From positions 346-10,560 of the forward strand of contig DGSB01000073.1 of the NCBI GenBank assembly GCA_002390045.1: a stretch of DNA of 10,215 bases, in the 5' to 3' direction. Shown here piece after piece: positions 1 to 6,782 of this stretch. This DNA is from Fibrobacter sp. UBA4373 (GTDB taxonomy: Bacteria > Fibrobacterota > Fibrobacteria > Fibrobacterales > Fibrobacteraceae). The translations under genes were made by a program, and so were the position numbers. The notes under the pieces were generated by a model. That model ran no database searches and was not told where the DNA came from. It was given only the letters and a program-made list of their open reading frames with translations. Within the stretch, counting starts at the first letter, position 1. Every line of letters starts with the position of its first letter.

Positions 1-693
1 ATTATCGAAGGCTCTGAAGATACGGCAGTCGTGATGCGGGCCTCTTACGCCAGGGCTTTTATCTATGACGAGTTCAAGCAGGATGAAGATAAGGCGGAAG
101 AACTTTACAAGGAAATCATTGCCAAATATCCGAAGACGGAATATGCAAAGCAGGCCCAGGTCAATTTAGGCGTGCGCGTGACGGTGAAGACTCCAGAGGA
201 TGATGCGCATGACCTGTTCCTGGTTGCGGAAAGTCTGCTGGTTGCAGCCCAGGCTGTCCCTTTGGACCAGATGGATTCTGTGGATTCCGCTTTTGCCAGA
301 ACTTTAGCCGCCTATGATACGGTTTACAAGTCTTACCCGGAAACCCAGGCGGGAATTCAGGCATTGTATATGAAGGCGATTATTTGGGAAATGACCCCTG
401 CGACAAAGGACAGTGCCGCCATCACCTTCAAGAAGCTCCGGAATGATTATCGCAATACTCCGTGGGGACGCGATGCCGAAGCAAGATTACAGACGCGAGC
501 ATCGATTACGGATGAATCTTTGAGTCGCTTGCGGAAACGCGTGGAGCAAAACAACGCTTACGTCGAAAAGCTTTCCAAGCAATACTATGAGGGGCTTGCC
601 GAATCTGAAAACAAGAAGAAAGGCCCGGACATTCAAGTCGAAGAAAACGAAGAACTCGAGAATTCGTATAACAGCATGTACGACTTTGAATGA
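1..693 (+). CDS. TPR-repeat protein, BamD/YbgF-like, C-terminal part (5' end outside window)
   Basis: The frame is open from base 1 to the TGA at 691-693, so the gene begins upstream; 230 residues are visible. It contains helical repeat units ending in the YPxTxxA signature typical of TPR proteins of the BamD, YbgF and CpoB kind: YPKTEYA at visible residues 43-49 and YPETQAG at 112-118, with a looser third unit at NTPWGRDA (152-159). The tail (about 170-210) is Arg/Lys/Glu-rich, looks coiled-coil, and ends in an acidic stretch. Proteins of this type usually act as periplasmic or outer-membrane scaffolds in envelope assembly. That role is inferred here, because the N-terminus that would show a signal peptide or lipobox is missing. 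No T-rich intrinsic terminator follows; an AT-rich dyad lies directly after the stop. Confidence 0.8.
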   Translation: MIEGSEDTAVVMRASYARAFIYDEFKQDEDKAEELYKEIIAKYPKTEYAKQAQVNLGVRVTVKTPEDDAHDLFLVAESLLVAAQAVPLDQMDSVDSAFARTLAAYDTVYKSYPETQAGIQALYMKAIIWEMTPATKDSAAITFKKLRNDYRNTPWGRDAEARLQTRASITDESLSRLRKRVEQNNAYVEKLSKQYYEGLAESENKKKGPDIQVEENEELENSYNSMYDFE

Positions 694-717
694 TTTTTGA
701 CATAAATTGTCAAAAAT
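693..717. repeat. Perfect 10-bp inverted repeat, probable operator
   Basis: Arms ATTTTTGACA (693-702) and TGTCAAAAAT (708-717) are exact reverse complements around a 5-base centre. The left arm contains a consensus TTGACA (697-702) and the right arm touches the possible ATG at 716. Only three G/C pairs per arm and no following T-run argue against an intrinsic terminator for the upstream gene. A regulator-binding site overlapping the -35 of the next gene is the better reading, but it is inferred. Confidence 0.5.
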
Positions 718-729
718 GGAATCTATAAT
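697..729 (+). promoter_or_regulatory. Candidate promoter with perfect hexamers but 21-bp spacer
   Basis: TTGACA (697-702) and TATAAT (724-729) both match the sigma-70 consensus exactly, but are 21 bp apart instead of about 17. A second, poorer -35-like TTGTCA (707-712) is only 11 bp away. The -10 box ends 7 bp before the ATG at 737, so a transcript from it would start at or next to that codon and be leaderless or nearly so. The dyad at 693-717 overlaps the -35 and most of the spacer. Confidence 0.4.
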
Positions 730-736
730 TGTGCAT

Positions 737-958
737 ATGAAAACTGCACAAAAGAACACTCGATTGAATGATAGCCTTGTAACCGCATTCGCACGTTATG
801 CGTCTTGCGGTTTTGAATCTTTCCGCCACCGCATTGCCGACCAGTTGTCGCTGCAGGGGTACGAACTTTCAGAAGAGGATGATGAAACCCTTCTGAGTTA
901 TTACCGTCATGGTGAAAACGAAACGTACGTTCTCACCGCGTTTGGATATGAGAATTAA
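737..958 (+). CDS. Small hypothetical protein (73 aa)
   Basis: I do not recognise this protein. From the ATG at 737 it has 73 residues, soluble and without a signal peptide or membrane segment. The middle contains FARYASCGFESFRHR, followed by an acidic stretch SEEDDE and a C-terminus ending in FGYEN. In-frame upstream starts exist (TTG 707, ATG 716), but they lie inside the dyad and ahead of the TATAAT box, so 737 is preferred. There is no Shine-Dalgarno sequence, in keeping with a near-leaderless message. The stop TAA (956-958) overlaps the prmC stop on the other strand. The reading frame, its own promoter-like boxes and the tight fit to prmC support a real gene; function is unknown. Confidence 0.6.
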   Translation: MKTAQKNTRLNDSLVTAFARYASCGFESFRHRIADQLSLQGYELSEEDDETLLSYYRHGENETYVLTAFGYEN

Positions 959-1812
959 ACCGCTTTGTATTCCACAAAGCGAAGCTTGCCGTAAAAGTCC
1001 GGAAGCGCTCGAACCCATTTGATCCATGGGTAGTTCTCGGCTTCTTTTTCGAGAATCTTATCTTCGTCCGCTTCGGGACCGATTTCCATGAGGATGATGC
1101 CGTCTGGATTCAAGCGATCCTTGGACTGTTCCAAAAGCTTGCGGACGAGAGTAAGTCCGTCTGGACCTCCGAAAAGAGCGAGCGCGGGGTCGTAATCGCG
1201 TACTTCCGGCTGGAGATTTTCCTTTTCGGAATCGGGAATGTATGGCGGATTGCTGACGATGACGTCGAACTTTTCGCCTTCCGGAAGCGCATTTAAAAGA
1301 TCGCCTTGGAAAAATTCGACGTTAGCTTCGTTGGCGGTCGCGTTTTCCTTGGCCAGTTCCAAAGCTTCTTTGGAAATGTCGGTGGCGACAACGTGTGCGC
1401 CTTCGATTTCTTTCGCTGCGGCGATGGCGATGGCGCCCGTGCCTGTGCCAATGTCGACGATGCGGGGGCTTTCCTTGCCGGCCAGACGTTCCTGTAAAAA
1501 GTCGATGAGCGATTCCGTTTCGGGGCGAGGAATGAGTGCTCTGCGGTCACAGTGAATTTCGTGCCCTCGGAAGCTTGTACTGCCTACGATATGCTGGAGA
1601 GGCTCCCGCTTGGCGCGGCGTGCAACGAGCGGACGCAAAACTTCGAGTTCATGCTCGGAAAGCGGCTTGTCGAAGTTCAGGTAAAGATCCATGCGCTTCA
1701 TTTTTAAGCCGTGGGCAAGAATGTACTGGGCGTCGAGGCGCGGGTTTGGAACGCCCTTGTGCTGAAAGAACGTCGTCGTCTTGTTTAAAATTTCAAGGAC
1801 GGTGTTCATCAT
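955..1812 (-). CDS. prmC: Peptide chain release factor N5-glutamine methyltransferase
   Basis: PrmC (HemK) transfers a methyl group from S-adenosylmethionine to the glutamine of the GGQ motif in release factors RF1 and RF2, in the cytoplasm, and so speeds peptide release. The 285-residue length is normal. Seen in the sequence: an N-terminal helical domain (about 1-75), the PRPETE motif (95-100), the SAM-binding glycine loop DIGTGTG (120-126), the acidic ATDIS strand end (143-147), and the NPPY motif (188-191) that binds the substrate glutamine. The start ATG at 1812 overlaps the prfA stop as ATGA, which implies translational coupling; a second in-frame ATG follows directly at 1809. A GGAAAG stretch lies 5 bases upstream of the start. 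It is the last gene of the minus-strand block and sits next to its substrate's gene, a common bacterial arrangement. Confidence 0.95.
   Translation of the reverse strand: MMNTVLEILNKTTTFFQHKGVPNPRLDAQYILAHGLKMKRMDLYLNFDKPLSEHELEVLRPLVARRAKREPLQHIVGSTSFRGHEIHCDRRALIPRPETESLIDFLQERLAGKESPRIVDIGTGTGAIAIAAAKEIEGAHVVATDISKEALELAKENATANEANVEFFQGDLLNALPEGEKFDVIVSNPPYIPDSEKENLQPEVRDYDPALALFGGPDGLTLVRKLLEQSKDRLNPDGIILMEIGPEADEDKILEKEAENYPWIKWVRALPDFYGKLRFVEYKAV
961..981. terminator. Perfect hairpin at the convergent small-gene/prmC junction
   Basis: CGCTTTGT (961-968) and ACAAAGCG (974-981) pair perfectly around a 5-base loop. The hairpin begins 2 bases after the small gene's stop and lies within the last codons of prmC. 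Neither side carries a strong T-run: on the minus strand the stem is followed by GGTTTAATTC, which is only partly T-rich. It may help end transcription from either side or protect 3' ends; this is inferred. Confidence 0.35.
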
Positions 1813-2873
1813 GCGAGCTTTCCGAGGACTTCTTGTGCGTGGGCCATCTGCAGAGCGTCGATGAGTTCCTGGATATCTCCGGTCATGACGCTGTCGAGTT
1901 TGTAAAGGGTCAGGTTCACGCGGTGATCCGTGACGCGGTTCTGCGGAAAGTTATAGGTGCGAATCTTGGCGGATCTGTCGCCCGTGCCGACGAGAGCCTT
2001 ACGGCTTGCGGCTTCGGCCTGTTCCTTTTTGGCAATGAGCGCGTCCAGGATTTTGGAGCGGAGCATTTCCATGGCGTGCAAGCGGTTCTGCAACTGAGAA
2101 CGTTCTGTTTGGCAGCTTACCACAACGCCTGTCGGAATGTGGGTGAGTCGAACGGCGGAGTCTGTCTTGTTGATGTACTGACCGCCTGCGCCCGAAGAAC
2201 GATACGTATCCATGTGAATGTCCGCTTCGCGAATTTCCACATCGACTTCTTCAGCTTCCGGAAGAATCGCGACCGTTGCAGCGGAGGTGTGGACGCGGCC
2301 CTGCGTTTCGGTATCCGGAACGCGTTGCACGCGGTGCACGCCGCTTTCGAATTTGAGAGTTCCGTAAACGCTGTCGCCTTCGATAAAGACTCGAATTTCC
2401 TTGTAGCCGCCGACGGTTCCTTCGGAAGCGTCTTGGACGGTCATCTTCCAACCCATACGATCGCAGTAGCCGCGGTACATGCGGAACAGGTCGCCGGCGA
2501 AAAGTGCGGATTCGTCACCGCCGGTACCTGCGCGAATTTCAAGGGTCGCATTGCGGAAGTCCCACGGTTCCTTGGGGACCATCAAAATCTGAAGCTCGTT
2601 TTCCAGTTCTTCGAGACGCTTTTCAATGGGCGGAATTTCTTCCTTGGCGGCTTCGGAAAGTTCCGGATCGTTACCGGCGAGAACCTGCTTCCATTCGGCA
2701 AGGTCGCTCGAAAGCTGGACGAATTCCTTCGCCTTGAGACAGCTCTTTTCGAGACCTTTGTATTGCTTTTGAAGTTTGGTGTACTTGGCCTGGTCGGCAA
2801 CCACGTCCGGAGAGGCGAGTTCCGATTCCAGTTCTTCGTATTTTTCGATGACTTTTTGTGCGGCTTCTAACAT
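1809..2873 (-). CDS. prfA: Peptide chain release factor 1
   Basis: RF1 recognises UAA and UAG stop codons in the ribosomal A site and triggers hydrolysis of peptidyl-tRNA. At 354 residues it is full length. Domain 1 is a helical coiled region (1-100). The conserved IRAGTGGDE segment lies at 113-121. The codon-recognition tripeptide is at 186-188 in the context RVPDTETQGR: the P-x-T form marks RF1 rather than RF2 (SPF), with Asp at the variable middle position where E. coli has Ala. The catalytic SSGAGGQ lies at 226-232, Q232 being the residue PrmC methylates. The start ATG at 2873 is 26 bp after the upstream M48 gene, with only a weak GGGG before it. The stop overlaps the prmC start. Likely co-transcribed with prmC and possibly with lemA-htpX. 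Confidence 0.96.
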   Translation of the reverse strand: MLEAAQKVIEKYEELESELASPDVVADQAKYTKLQKQYKGLEKSCLKAKEFVQLSSDLAEWKQVLAGNDPELSEAAKEEIPPIEKRLEELENELQILMVPKEPWDFRNATLEIRAGTGGDESALFAGDLFRMYRGYCDRMGWKMTVQDASEGTVGGYKEIRVFIEGDSVYGTLKFESGVHRVQRVPDTETQGRVHTSAATVAILPEAEEVDVEIREADIHMDTYRSSGAGGQYINKTDSAVRLTHIPTGVVVSCQTERSQLQNRLHAMEMLRSKILDALIAKKEQAEAASRKALVGTGDRSAKIRTYNFPQNRVTDHRVNLTLYKLDSVMTGDIQELIDALQMAHAQEVLGKLA

Positions 2874-2878
2874 TGCCC

Positions 2879-2895
2879 CAAATTTAGAAAATTTG
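2879..2895. repeat. AT-rich inverted repeat between htpX-like gene and prfA
   Basis: CAAATTT (2879-2885) and AAATTTG (2889-2895) are exact reverse complements around 3 bases, in the 26-bp gap just before the prfA start. There is almost no G/C in the arms, so it is unlikely to be a terminator. It could be part of an internal promoter or operator for prfA-prmC, or chance in AT-rich spacer. Confidence 0.25.
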
Positions 2896-2899
2896 AATG

Positions 2900-3877
2900 C
2901 TAGAGTTGCTCGAGAAATTCGATTCGCTTTTCAATGGGCGGGTGTGTTGCTGTAAAAAAGCTGAAAAAGCTTTCGTCTTCAGAACTGTGGATAAAGAGCT
3001 GCGAAACGGCTGCGTCTTTGAGACTCGGAATGTCGAAATTCCCGGAAATTTTCCGCAGGGCGCTTGCGAGAGCCCAGGGCTTGTGCGTCATTTCTGCACT
3101 CCCTGCGTCTGCGAGGTATTCCCGCTTGCGGCTAACGGCAAAACGGATAAAAAAGGATAGCAGATAGGCGAAGTAGCAAAGAATCATCATGACAAAACAG
3201 AGAAGCAGAATGGAACCTGCGCCTTTTCCTCTTTTGCGAGAGGCGCTTCCGGTGCTTGCGATGCCTGAGCGGATCAGGTAGTAAAAAAGTTGGGCGAGCA
3301 ATAAAAAGATTCCGACGAAAACGATGGATACAATCATGACTCGGGCATCGTTGTTTCGGATGTGCGAAAGCTCGTGAGCGATGACGCCTTCGAGTTCGTC
3401 GTCATCGAGACCGTCGATAAGGCCTTGGGTAAGAGCGATCGTGTAGGTACTTTCGTTAATGCCACTTGCATAGGCGTTCATGGAAGGTACGTTGATGATC
3501 TGAACCTTGGGCATGCTCGTGCCTGTGGCAACGCAAAGGTTTTCAATCAGATTGTAAACGCGCTTGTTTTCTTTCCGCTCAATGTAACGGGCGCCTGTCG
3601 AATAACTGATGATCGAAACGTTGTAAAAGTAGGCGATGAGAAACCAGGCAAGTACGCAAAGGAACGCGATGGGCCCGACTTTGGTGAAGTAGGTAAAGGC
3701 GTGTTCTCTCCACGGGATGGCAACCATGCTGTTCAGCTGTTCGCTAAATGCCCAAATATAGCATGCCGCATAAATTAACCCGAGGACAATCGCCGGAAAA
3801 GATAAAAGCATTAACACGCAACTGCGATTGTTACGTGTAATCTGCTTTTGAAGCCCCACGTACTCTTTTTTCGCCAT
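2900..3877 (-). CDS. htpX: HtpX-like M48 family membrane zinc metalloprotease
   Basis: This is an integral inner-membrane peptidase of family M48, the group of HtpX, which degrades damaged or misfolded membrane proteins. The zinc motif HELSH is at 168-172 (ligands H168 and H172, catalytic E169), with the likely third ligand E253 in REYLAD. A family-typical THPPIEKRI is at 311-319. Hydrophobic segments at about 21-45, 66-91, 180-203 and 222-247 predict four membrane passes, with a basic, Ser/Gly-rich loop (204-221) between the last two. At 325 residues it is slightly longer than E. coli HtpX (293). The start ATG at 3877 has no clear ribosome binding site; it lies 30 bp after lemA, with which M48 proteases are often paired. 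The exact orthology to htpX within M48B is less certain than the family. Confidence 0.9.
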   Translation of the reverse strand: MAKKEYVGLQKQITRNNRSCVLMLLSFPAIVLGLIYAACYIWAFSEQLNSMVAIPWREHAFTYFTKVGPIAFLCVLAWFLIAYFYNVSIISYSTGARYIERKENKRVYNLIENLCVATGTSMPKVQIINVPSMNAYASGINESTYTIALTQGLIDGLDDDELEGVIAHELSHIRNNDARVMIVSIVFVGIFLLLAQLFYYLIRSGIASTGSASRKRGKGAGSILLLCFVMMILCYFAYLLSFFIRFAVSRKREYLADAGSAEMTHKPWALASALRKISGNFDIPSLKDAAVSQLFIHSSEDESFFSFFTATHPPIEKRIEFLEQL

Positions 3878-3907
3878 AAAGCTTTTGAACGGAATTTTAC
3901 GTAGAGA

Positions 3908-4468
3908 TTAGAACTGGACCTTGGGAGCTTCTTCGAGAGAGGCTCTGGAATCCCCGACGTCGAACATCGGTTCTTTGTGGAAACCGAAGGTGTTTGCAAA
4001 AATGTTCGCAGGGAATGTCTGGACCTGGTTGTTGTATTCCTTTGTGGCGGAATTGAAGAATCGACGACTTGCGGCAAGCTTGTTCTCGATGTCGGCGATT
4101 TCTTCTTGGAGTTGCAAGAAGTTCTGGTTGGCCTTTAAGTCCGGGTAGGCTTCGAGAGAAACTTTCAATCCGTTGAGAGCGGAGGTGAGCTTCCCTTCCG
4201 CTGCGATTTTTTCGTCAACCGTTTGGGCGGTCATGGCGCTTGCTCGGGCGGCGGTCACGGCCTTGAGCGTTTCGCTTTCGTGCTTGACGTAGCCTTTCAC
4301 GGTTTCGACGAGTTGCGGAATCAGATCATGCCGCTGCTTTAATTGAACGTCGATGTCGGCGAAGGCGTTTTCTCGGTTGTTGCGCAAGCGGACAAGGGAA
4401 TTGTAGATGCTGATGATGGCGAAAATGATGATCGCGATGGCGATAATGAGAATGACTCCAAGACTCAT
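3908..4468 (-). CDS. lemA: LemA family protein
   Basis: LemA proteins are anchored by one N-terminal helix, with the rest predicted as a helical bundle; their biochemical role is unsettled, though they are often encoded beside M48 proteases, as here. The 186-residue product has a membrane helix at about 2-22, then the hallmark stretch beginning YNSLVRLRN (22-30), with QRHDLIPQLV (45-54), a second conserved block from YPDLKANQNF (108-117) to LAASRRFFN (131-139), and the C-terminal FPANIFA and FGF (152-163) followed by a short tail ending APKVQF. The open frame extends 20 codons further, but the ATG at 4468 is chosen because AGAGGG lies 6 bases upstream and the family starts right at the hydrophobic helix. 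It is the first gene of the minus-strand block. Confidence 0.93.
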   Translation of the reverse strand: MSLGVILIIAIAIIIFAIISIYNSLVRLRNNRENAFADIDVQLKQRHDLIPQLVETVKGYVKHESETLKAVTAARASAMTAQTVDEKIAAEGKLTSALNGLKVSLEAYPDLKANQNFLQLQEEIADIENKLAASRRFFNSATKEYNNQVQTFPANIFANTFGFHKEPMFDVGDSRASLEEAPKVQF

Positions 4469-4474
4469 GATGAA

Positions 4475-4480
4475 CCCTCT
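4475..4480 (-). promoter_or_regulatory. Ribosome binding site of lemA
   Basis: AGAGGG on the minus strand lies 6 bases before the ATG at 4468. It decides the lemA start against the longer frame beginning at 4528. Confidence 0.7.
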
Positions 4481-4562
4481 AAAAGCCTTTTGTGGTATGT
4501 TTATACTTCTGAAAGTAATATATAACATTTCTTTTGTAAAAAGATTCTTTAATTTATTTGAG

Positions 4563-5438
4563 ATGGGTATCGCAATTTTGGTAGTATTGGTGGTAATCCT
4601 CGCCTTCTTGATCTGGGGGTGGGATTTTGTTGTGCTGCGCGATGAACTGGGGCGTTTGCTCAGCCGAAAAGTGCAACTGCAAAAGGCGGATGAAGGGGCG
4701 TTAATCGGCCTTGCTTACGGAACCTATTCGTTTGAAATCTGGCATCGGGGGCTTTTGCATTGGAAGCCTCGTCTTGTAAAAACAATCACGCTGGAACACA
4801 ATGAAGTCACTGAAAATGAATGGAACTATTCGGTAAAGTTGGATGCGGAAGCAAAGTTTTTGCGTTCAATGCCGGATGATGCGGAAAAACGGCATCGCAA
4901 TGCGGAATTCTTGACGGATTCGATTTTGTTTCGGGCTTCGAAAGGAACCTATTTTAAAATTCTGAATAACGTCTACTTGTTGCGAAACAGCCTGAACGAT
5001 ACGACGCATATTGACTCAGTGCTTATTCACCCGACCGGTCTTTACTTGTTTGAAAATGTGCAGAAAACCGGCTGGATTTACGGAGATGCCAATTCCAAAT
5101 CCTGGCATGCGACGAAAATGAAGGAAAACGTGACCCGGGAATCAAACTTTGAAAATCCGATGGCGCGCAGTGTGAGAAATGAAGAGGCTTTGCGGCGTAT
5201 GTTCGAGGACGTGGATTTTTCTTCGATTCCGTGCTTTTCGTATATCGTCTTTGACGACAAGGCGGTGTTGAAAGAAATTCCTGAAAGTACGGTGAACCGC
5301 AAATTCGTTTTAAGATCCCAGCTGTTGCAGAGCTTGTTGCGGACGTTTAGTTTGGCGACCCCGGTTTTTTCGGAAAATGAAATCGGCGAGTTCGCAAAAG
5401 AACTCGCCGCATTGTCCGATCAATTTTCGGATTACTAA
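4563..5438 (+). CDS. Membrane-anchored NERD-like domain protein
   Basis: The 291-residue product starts with one hydrophobic helix (2-20) that should anchor it in the inner membrane, followed by a region I do not recognise (21-125). Residues about 128-215 resemble the NERD (nuclease-related) domain: YFKILNNVYLL (130-140), HIDSVLIHPTGLYLFE (149-164) and GWIYG (170-174), then a W (181) and FENPMARSV (196-204), matching the usual order of the domain. Typical members carry an E-x-K in the central strand; here it reads ENV (164-166), so the lysine is absent. The frame is open back to 4407, but that part is antisense to the lemA start, and the ATG at 4563 begins right at the membrane helix, so it is preferred. 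No good ribosome binding site is seen. It is divergent from lemA and ends 3 bp from the fadL-like stop. Function unknown. Confidence 0.75.
   Translation: MGIAILVVLVVILAFLIWGWDFVVLRDELGRLLSRKVQLQKADEGALIGLAYGTYSFEIWHRGLLHWKPRLVKTITLEHNEVTENEWNYSVKLDAEAKFLRSMPDDAEKRHRNAEFLTDSILFRASKGTYFKILNNVYLLRNSLNDTTHIDSVLIHPTGLYLFENVQKTGWIYGDANSKSWHATKMKENVTRESNFENPMARSVRNEEALRRMFEDVDFSSIPCFSYIVFDDKAVLKEIPESTVNRKFVLRSQLLQSLLRTFSLATPVFSENEIGEFAKELAALSDQFSDY
5384..5409. terminator. Perfect 10-bp hairpin near convergent NERD/FadL gene ends
   Basis: CGGCGAGTTC (5384-5393) and GAACTCGCCG (5400-5409) pair exactly around GCAAAA. It lies inside the last codons of the NERD-like gene. Read on the minus strand, it is 32 bp beyond the FadL-family stop and is followed by ATTTCATTTT, so it could act as an intrinsic terminator for that gene placed within its convergent neighbour. 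On the plus strand no T-run follows. Confidence 0.45.
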
Positions 5439-5441
5439 ACG

Positions 5442-6740
5442 TTAAATCTTGAAGTCAAGTCCGACAGCGATGTTGTGACTTGTTCTATCATACGTTTTCG
5501 TGATGCCTGTGGCTTCCTTTTTCTTGTAATCTTCGTAGATCGTTTCCATGTAACCGATTTGGACTTGGAATTTTGGAGTGAAGCGGAAGGCGAGGCCTCC
5601 GCCGATTGACCAGGAATCGGTCACGAAGCTCAGGTCGTTGATATATTCGTCGGTGATTCCGTAGAGCGTACGTTGAAGTCCGAGGGAAACCGTGAGCTGT
5701 TCCACGATGTCGGCTTCGATGCCGAAGACGAATTCATTTTCATCACCGTCCAAATCGTCTTGCTTGTCGTTTGGATAGCTGGCGAACGTGTCGAAGTAGT
5801 GATGGTATCCGATGCCCGTGCGGAGCCAGTCGAGCCATGCGTAGCTGACGCCGACAGAAAGGATGGCCGGAAGGTCGTTGTCCGTTTTTGCGCCGTCTGT
5901 AAATTGAGGCATTGTGGCGGCGACGGTGGCATCGATTTCTTCGGTGTCGGTTTCCATTTCAATGGAAGTGTTGTGCTCGTACTTGATGCCTGCGGAAAGT
6001 TTTTTGTAGTGGAATCCAAGGCTTGCGATGGGAGTAATGCCCCAACCGGTCTGTTCGCAATCGAGAAGCGTTTTGGTGAACAGGGCGTTCAGCGTTTCGT
6101 TGTCGATCGAGGACTTCATGGTTCCTTCGTATGCATTGTAGGCGTAGTTGAATCGGGCGCCGAGGAATGCGGAGAACATATCGAAGAAACGGTAACTGGC
6201 ACCGAGTTGCCAAGCGTAAACGTATTGCTTGCCGGTAAATTTTGCGCTAAAAAGATCGGTCGGACTCGAAATCCCTGCAGCCGCGGCGAGCTTTGCAAGA
6301 GCCGGATTGGCGCTGGACTGGGCTGTAATCATCGCGGAAATGAGCTGGTCGATCATCGGGAGGCCGTCATAGAATTTGGCTTCTCCACCGCCTCCGATCA
6401 AAAAGAAACCGCCGGACACGGCAAAGTTTCCGCGGTGCCAGTTCAAGAGAATGCTTGGCATCACCGGAACAAAAGATTCCCCTTCATAATCGCCAAGAAG
6501 GTCGGTTTCGATTTCTCGGGTCTGCCAAACGGTTTGGCTGTTGACCGAAACGAAAAGTCCGTCGTCTGCGAAAGCTGTTCCCGCCGGGTTGTAATAAACG
6601 GCGGAGTTAGAAATGGAGGCGTCCTGGGCAAAGTTTCGAACGAAGTCCGTGGACTGGTTTGTGTTGTGCATAATGCCGCCGGCAAAGGCAGCGGTTGCAA
6701 ACAGCGGAAGAAGTTTGGTGATATGCATTGGATTTCTCAT
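5442..6740 (-). CDS. OmpP1/FadL/TodX family outer-membrane protein
   Basis: Members are outer-membrane beta-barrels that import long-chain fatty acids or other hydrophobic molecules. The 432-residue product has a signal peptide (about 1-20) ending AAFA before GGIMHN, and the family's N-terminal block, with NTNQSTDF (26-33) and NSAVYYNPAG (45-54), which corresponds to the NPA motif in the FadL hatch region. The rest is rich in alternating polar/aromatic strands, with a Gly-rich IGGGGEAKF (115-123), and ends in the strand IAVGLDFKI without the common terminal aromatic residue. The ATG at 6740 is preferred over the TTG at 6752; an ATG at 6728 is also possible, and no convincing ribosome binding site decides. 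It is divergent from tcdA and convergent with the NERD-like gene. The substrate is unknown, so no gene symbol is given. Confidence 0.85.
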   Translation of the reverse strand: MRNPMHITKLLPLFATAAFAGGIMHNTNQSTDFVRNFAQDASISNSAVYYNPAGTAFADDGLFVSVNSQTVWQTREIETDLLGDYEGESFVPVMPSILLNWHRGNFAVSGGFFLIGGGGEAKFYDGLPMIDQLISAMITAQSSANPALAKLAAAAGISSPTDLFSAKFTGKQYVYAWQLGASYRFFDMFSAFLGARFNYAYNAYEGTMKSSIDNETLNALFTKTLLDCEQTGWGITPIASLGFHYKKLSAGIKYEHNTSIEMETDTEEIDATVAATMPQFTDGAKTDNDLPAILSVGVSYAWLDWLRTGIGYHHYFDTFASYPNDKQDDLDGDENEFVFGIEADIVEQLTVSLGLQRTLYGITDEYINDLSFVTDSWSIGGGLAFRFTPKFQVQIGYMETIYEDYKKKEATGITKTYDRTSHNIAVGLDFKI

Positions 6741-6782
6741 AGTGCCGCGCAAACTAGTTAAACAAACGTTTTATTACAAGAT

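Noticed and set aside
1536..2870. A 444-codon plus-strand open frame opposite prfA and prmC
   Set aside because: It is antisense to two firmly identified genes; its product shows no recognisable family and is rich in Cys, Arg and Phe as expected of a shadow frame. Avoidance of codons whose complements are stops keeps it open.
4469..4528. N-terminal extension of LemA by 20 codons
   Set aside because: The ATG at 4468 has AGAGGG 6 bases upstream and begins directly at the family's membrane helix.
4407..4562. N-terminal extension of the NERD-like gene by 52 codons
   Set aside because: It would be antisense to the lemA start and membrane helix, is Met-rich from the shadow frame, and would put the membrane helix internally.
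5673..6761. A 362-codon plus-strand open frame opposite the FadL-family gene
   Set aside because: The minus-strand frame has a signal peptide and the family motif NSAVYYNPAG; the plus frame has odd composition and no motif.
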